Shown here: positions 5,328 through 7,299 of the stretch, in pieces
Position numbering within the stretch: the stretch's first letter is position 1
Layout: each line of letters begins with the position of its first letter
DNA from: Fibrobacteraceae bacterium
GTDB taxonomy: Bacteria; Fibrobacterota; Fibrobacteria; Fibrobacterales; Fibrobacteraceae
DNA length: 7,299 nt
Assembly: GCA_021443045.1 (NCBI GenBank)
Contig: JABUUT010000077.1
Location: forward strand, 5,316-12,614
Reading direction: 5' to 3'
The notes under the pieces: generated by a model
The model's input: only the letters and a program-made list of their open reading frames with translations
The model's database searches: none
What the model was told of the DNA's origin: nothing
Translations under genes and position numbers: made by a program

Positions 5328-7187
5328 ATGAATCAAGTTAAAGGTGTCATTTTTGACTTTGCAGGCACAACCATCGATTACGGGTGCTTTGCTCCACTGA
5401 AAGGTTTTATTGACGGATTTGCGTCAAAAAATGTTAGCATAACCCCTGAAGAGGCCAGGGGCCCTATGGGGCTTCTCAAGGTGGATCACATTCGTGCATT
5501 GACCGCAATTCCCCACATCAACAAGGAACTTCAGAACAATCTGGGTCACAGCGTTACCGACGACGATGTCATGGAAATTTACCACGTATTCGAAGATGTG
5601 CTGCTTAAAAATCTGGTGCAGTACAGCGACATTAAGCCCTTTGTTGTGGACTGCGTGGATTACCTTCGGGAGAAGGGAATAAAGATTGGCTCCACCAGCG
5701 GCTACACCCGTGAAATGATGGACTTTATTTTGCCCGAGGTCCGCGAAAAGGGCTACTCTCCAGATTACACTGTATGCGCCGACGAAGTCACAAAGGGAAG
5801 ACCCGCCCCCTACATGATTTGGCAGAACATGAACGCCCTGCAAATCGATAATCCAAGGCAGGTGGTAAAAGTCGGAGATACGGTTGCCGACATCAAGGAA
5901 GGCCTTTCTGCAGAAACATGGACCGTGGGCGTTGTCATGGGGTCTAGCGAAATGGGTCTGACCGAAGAAGAAGAAAAATCCTTGCCCAAGGAAGAACTGG
6001 CCAAAAGAAAGGATGTTGTCAAGCAACGTTTTTACAAGGCAGGAGCTGACTACATCATCGATGACTTAAGCGAACTTCCCAATGTCATTGAAAAAATCAA
6101 CGACCAGTTGGCCGAACAGGAAGACCACAAACTTCTTACCCCAGGCCCTTTGACCACAAGGAAGTCTGTAAAGCTTGCGCAACTTGCAGACCACTGCACT
6201 TGGGATGACGATTATAAAAAATTGACAATCAGTGTCATGAACGACATTACCGACATTTGTGCCAATACCGATGAGTATGCCACCGTGCTTTTGCAGGGGA
6301 GCGGTTCCTACGCCGTAGAAGCCATGATCCAGACGTTCTGCAAGGACGATGAAAAATTGCTGATTGTAGAAAATGGTGCCTACGGCAAGCGCATGGTAAA
6401 GCAGGCGGAACTGGCCCATAAAAATTACTGTGTACTTTCTTTCGATATGTGTTCTGCCATCGACCCCGAAGCAGTCAAGAACATTCTGGAAAGTGAACCT
6501 TCCATCAAGACCGTGATGTTTGTTCATAGCGAAACCACAAGTGGTGTCATCAACCCCATCAAGGAAATTGCGTCCATTGCCAAGGCCGCAGGCAAGACCG
6601 TTCTTGTTGATACCATGTCCAGCTTTGCCGCCTACGAAACAAATATGAAGGAGTGGGGGATCGACGCTCTTGCCGCCAGCGCCAACAAGTGCCTCGAAGG
6701 ACTTCCCGGGCTTTCCTTTGTGATTGCTCGCAAGGATCTTTTCGAAGCCAAGAGCAATTCCAAATCCCTTTGCCTGGACTTGTGCGACCAATACAAGGGC
6801 CTTTATCCCGATGGTAAGTTCCGCTTTACTTCGCCCACCACCATCCTTCTGGCACTGCGCAGGGCCATTGACCTCTACAAGATGGAAGGTGGCCTTGCAG
6901 CCCGAAAGGAACGCTATGCCGCAAATCACAAGGTACTCATGGAAGAAACGAGGAAGCTGGGCATCAAGGCCATTGTAGATGAGAAGTACCAATCCTACAT
7001 TATCACCACATTTGCCTTGGAAGACATTTCCTTCGAAAAAATGTACACCCATCTCAAGAAGAATGGCTTTGTCATTTATCCGGGTAAATTGACCGACATT
7101 CCCACCTTCCGCATCGGGACCATCGGCGACATTTATCCAAGCGATATTAAAAAGCTCTGCGACTGCATCAAGGCATATAAAAAGTAG
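5328..7187 (+). CDS. phnXW: Bifunctional phosphonoacetaldehyde hydrolase / 2-aminoethylphosphonate-pyruvate aminotransferase (PhnX-PhnW fusion)
   Basis: The 619-residue protein joins both enzymes of the phosphonatase pathway. Residues 1 to about 257 are a HAD-family phosphonoacetaldehyde hydrolase: nucleophile Asp10 in FDFAGTT, Cys20, cap lysine Lys51 (Schiff base, in GLLKVDH) with His54, GSTSGYTREMM (121-131), Arg158, and Asp184/Asp188 in KVGDTVADIKEG. Residues about 267-619 are a fold-type I PLP aminotransferase: TPGPLTT (271-277), CTWDDDY (290-296), LLQGSGSYAVEA (321-332), HSETTSG (400-406), pyridine-binding Asp428, PLP lysine Lys454 in SANK, RFTSPT (499-504) and the C-terminal YPGK and FRIG motifs. 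The linker is only about ten residues. The C-terminal half should convert AEP plus pyruvate to phosphonoacetaldehyde plus alanine; the N-terminal half splits it to acetaldehyde and phosphate. No active-site residue I know is missing in either half. AGGAG (5318-5322) sets the start. A 60-base AT-rich gap without terminator links it to the permease gene. Confidence 0.95.
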   Translation: MNQVKGVIFDFAGTTIDYGCFAPLKGFIDGFASKNVSITPEEARGPMGLLKVDHIRALTAIPHINKELQNNLGHSVTDDDVMEIYHVFEDVLLKNLVQYSDIKPFVVDCVDYLREKGIKIGSTSGYTREMMDFILPEVREKGYSPDYTVCADEVTKGRPAPYMIWQNMNALQIDNPRQVVKVGDTVADIKEGLSAETWTVGVVMGSSEMGLTEEEEKSLPKEELAKRKDVVKQRFYKAGADYIIDDLSELPNVIEKINDQLAEQEDHKLLTPGPLTTRKSVKLAQLADHCTWDDDYKKLTISVMNDITDICANTDEYATVLLQGSGSYAVEAMIQTFCKDDEKLLIVENGAYGKRMVKQAELAHKNYCVLSFDMCSAIDPEAVKNILESEPSIKTVMFVHSETTSGVINPIKEIASIAKAAGKTVLVDTMSSFAAYETNMKEWGIDALAASANKCLEGLPGLSFVIARKDLFEAKSNSKSLCLDLCDQYKGLYPDGKFRFTSPTTILLALRRAIDLYKMEGGLAARKERYAANHKVLMEETRKLGIKAIVDEKYQSYIITTFALEDISFEKMYTHLKKNGFVIYPGKLTDIPTFRIGTIGDIYPSDIKKLCDCIKAYKK

Positions 7188-7232
7188 CAGTTGACGGAGG
7201 CTTTCGACACTCCTAAACACTGTCACCCTGGA

Positions 7233-7256
7233 GGGGCGAAGCCCCGATTACGCCCC
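7233..7256. repeat. Two mutually exclusive GC hairpins downstream of the operon
   Basis: GGGGC (7233-7237) can pair with GCCCC (7241-7245) across a GAA loop. GGGGCG (7233-7238) can also pair with CGCCCC (7251-7256), so only one of the two stems can form. No T-run follows on either side, so this is not a classical terminator, although it lies 46 bases after the phnXW stop. It could protect the 3' end of the mRNA or be part of a dispersed intergenic repeat. Confidence 0.45.
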
Positions 7257-7272
7257 AAGGCGAGCGTAAATG

Positions 7273-7299
7273 GTTATCAGTTATCGGTTTTCAGTTATT
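7273..7299. repeat. Tandem 7-bp repeat, unit GTTATCA, reaching the window edge
   Basis: Consecutive units read GTTATCA, GTTATCG, GTTTTCA and GTTATT (partial), giving nearly four copies in exact 7-base phase. The array probably continues past the right edge. Nothing in the window indicates a function; short arrays of this kind occur in intergenic DNA and may vary in copy number. Confidence 0.65.

Noticed and set aside
6066..7226. Long minus-strand open frame (386 codons) opposite the aminotransferase half of phnXW
   Set aside because: It mirrors a fully conserved PhnW domain and has no recognisable motif of its own. It is a shadow of the codon bias.
1..7299. CRISPR arrays, tRNA or rRNA genes, insertion sequences
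   Set aside because: I saw no spaced repeat array, no tRNA-like cloverleaf, no rRNA sequence, and no transposase or terminal inverted repeats.

Overview
The window carries a compact plus-strand gene cluster for uptake and breakdown of 2-aminoethylphosphonate (AEP, ciliatine). The source looks like a diderm (Gram-negative-type) bacterium: the first gene encodes a signal-peptide-bearing beta-barrel protein and the second a lipoprotein. Codon choice, the AAGGAG-type ribosome binding sites and the style of the intergenic repeats remind me of Fibrobacter (Fibrobacterota). That assignment is an impression from the sequence, not a database result.

Layout. Positions 1-19 hold the first codons of a divergent minus-strand gene that runs off the left edge. 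Positions 20-279 are intergenic and contain a terminator-like hairpin oriented with the minus-strand gene, plus an 8-bp inverted repeat whose right arm covers the ribosome binding site of the first plus-strand gene. Then follow a putative outer-membrane beta-barrel protein (280-1356), a PhnS-type substrate-binding lipoprotein (1396-2484), an intrinsic terminator (2497-2528), a PhnT-type ABC ATPase (2560-3537), a double-length PhnU-type permease with a TTG start (3546-5267), and a single polypeptide joining phosphonoacetaldehyde hydrolase (PhnX) to AEP:pyruvate aminotransferase (PhnW) (5328-7187). The last 112 bases are non-coding and hold nested GC hairpins and a 7-bp tandem repeat.

How it works together (inference from family knowledge). 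The barrel would admit the phosphonate through the outer membrane. The lipoprotein captures it, and the ATPase and fused permease import it. The bifunctional enzyme then transaminates AEP with pyruvate to phosphonoacetaldehyde and alanine, and hydrolyses the C-P bond to acetaldehyde and phosphate. No regulator of the pathway lies in the window.

Most notable points: the PhnX-PhnW fusion, a porin-like gene at the head of the operon, the ribosome-binding-site-masking hairpin, and a terminator placed between the binding protein and the rest of the transporter. Together they look like an all-in-one, surface-to-phosphate AEP module.
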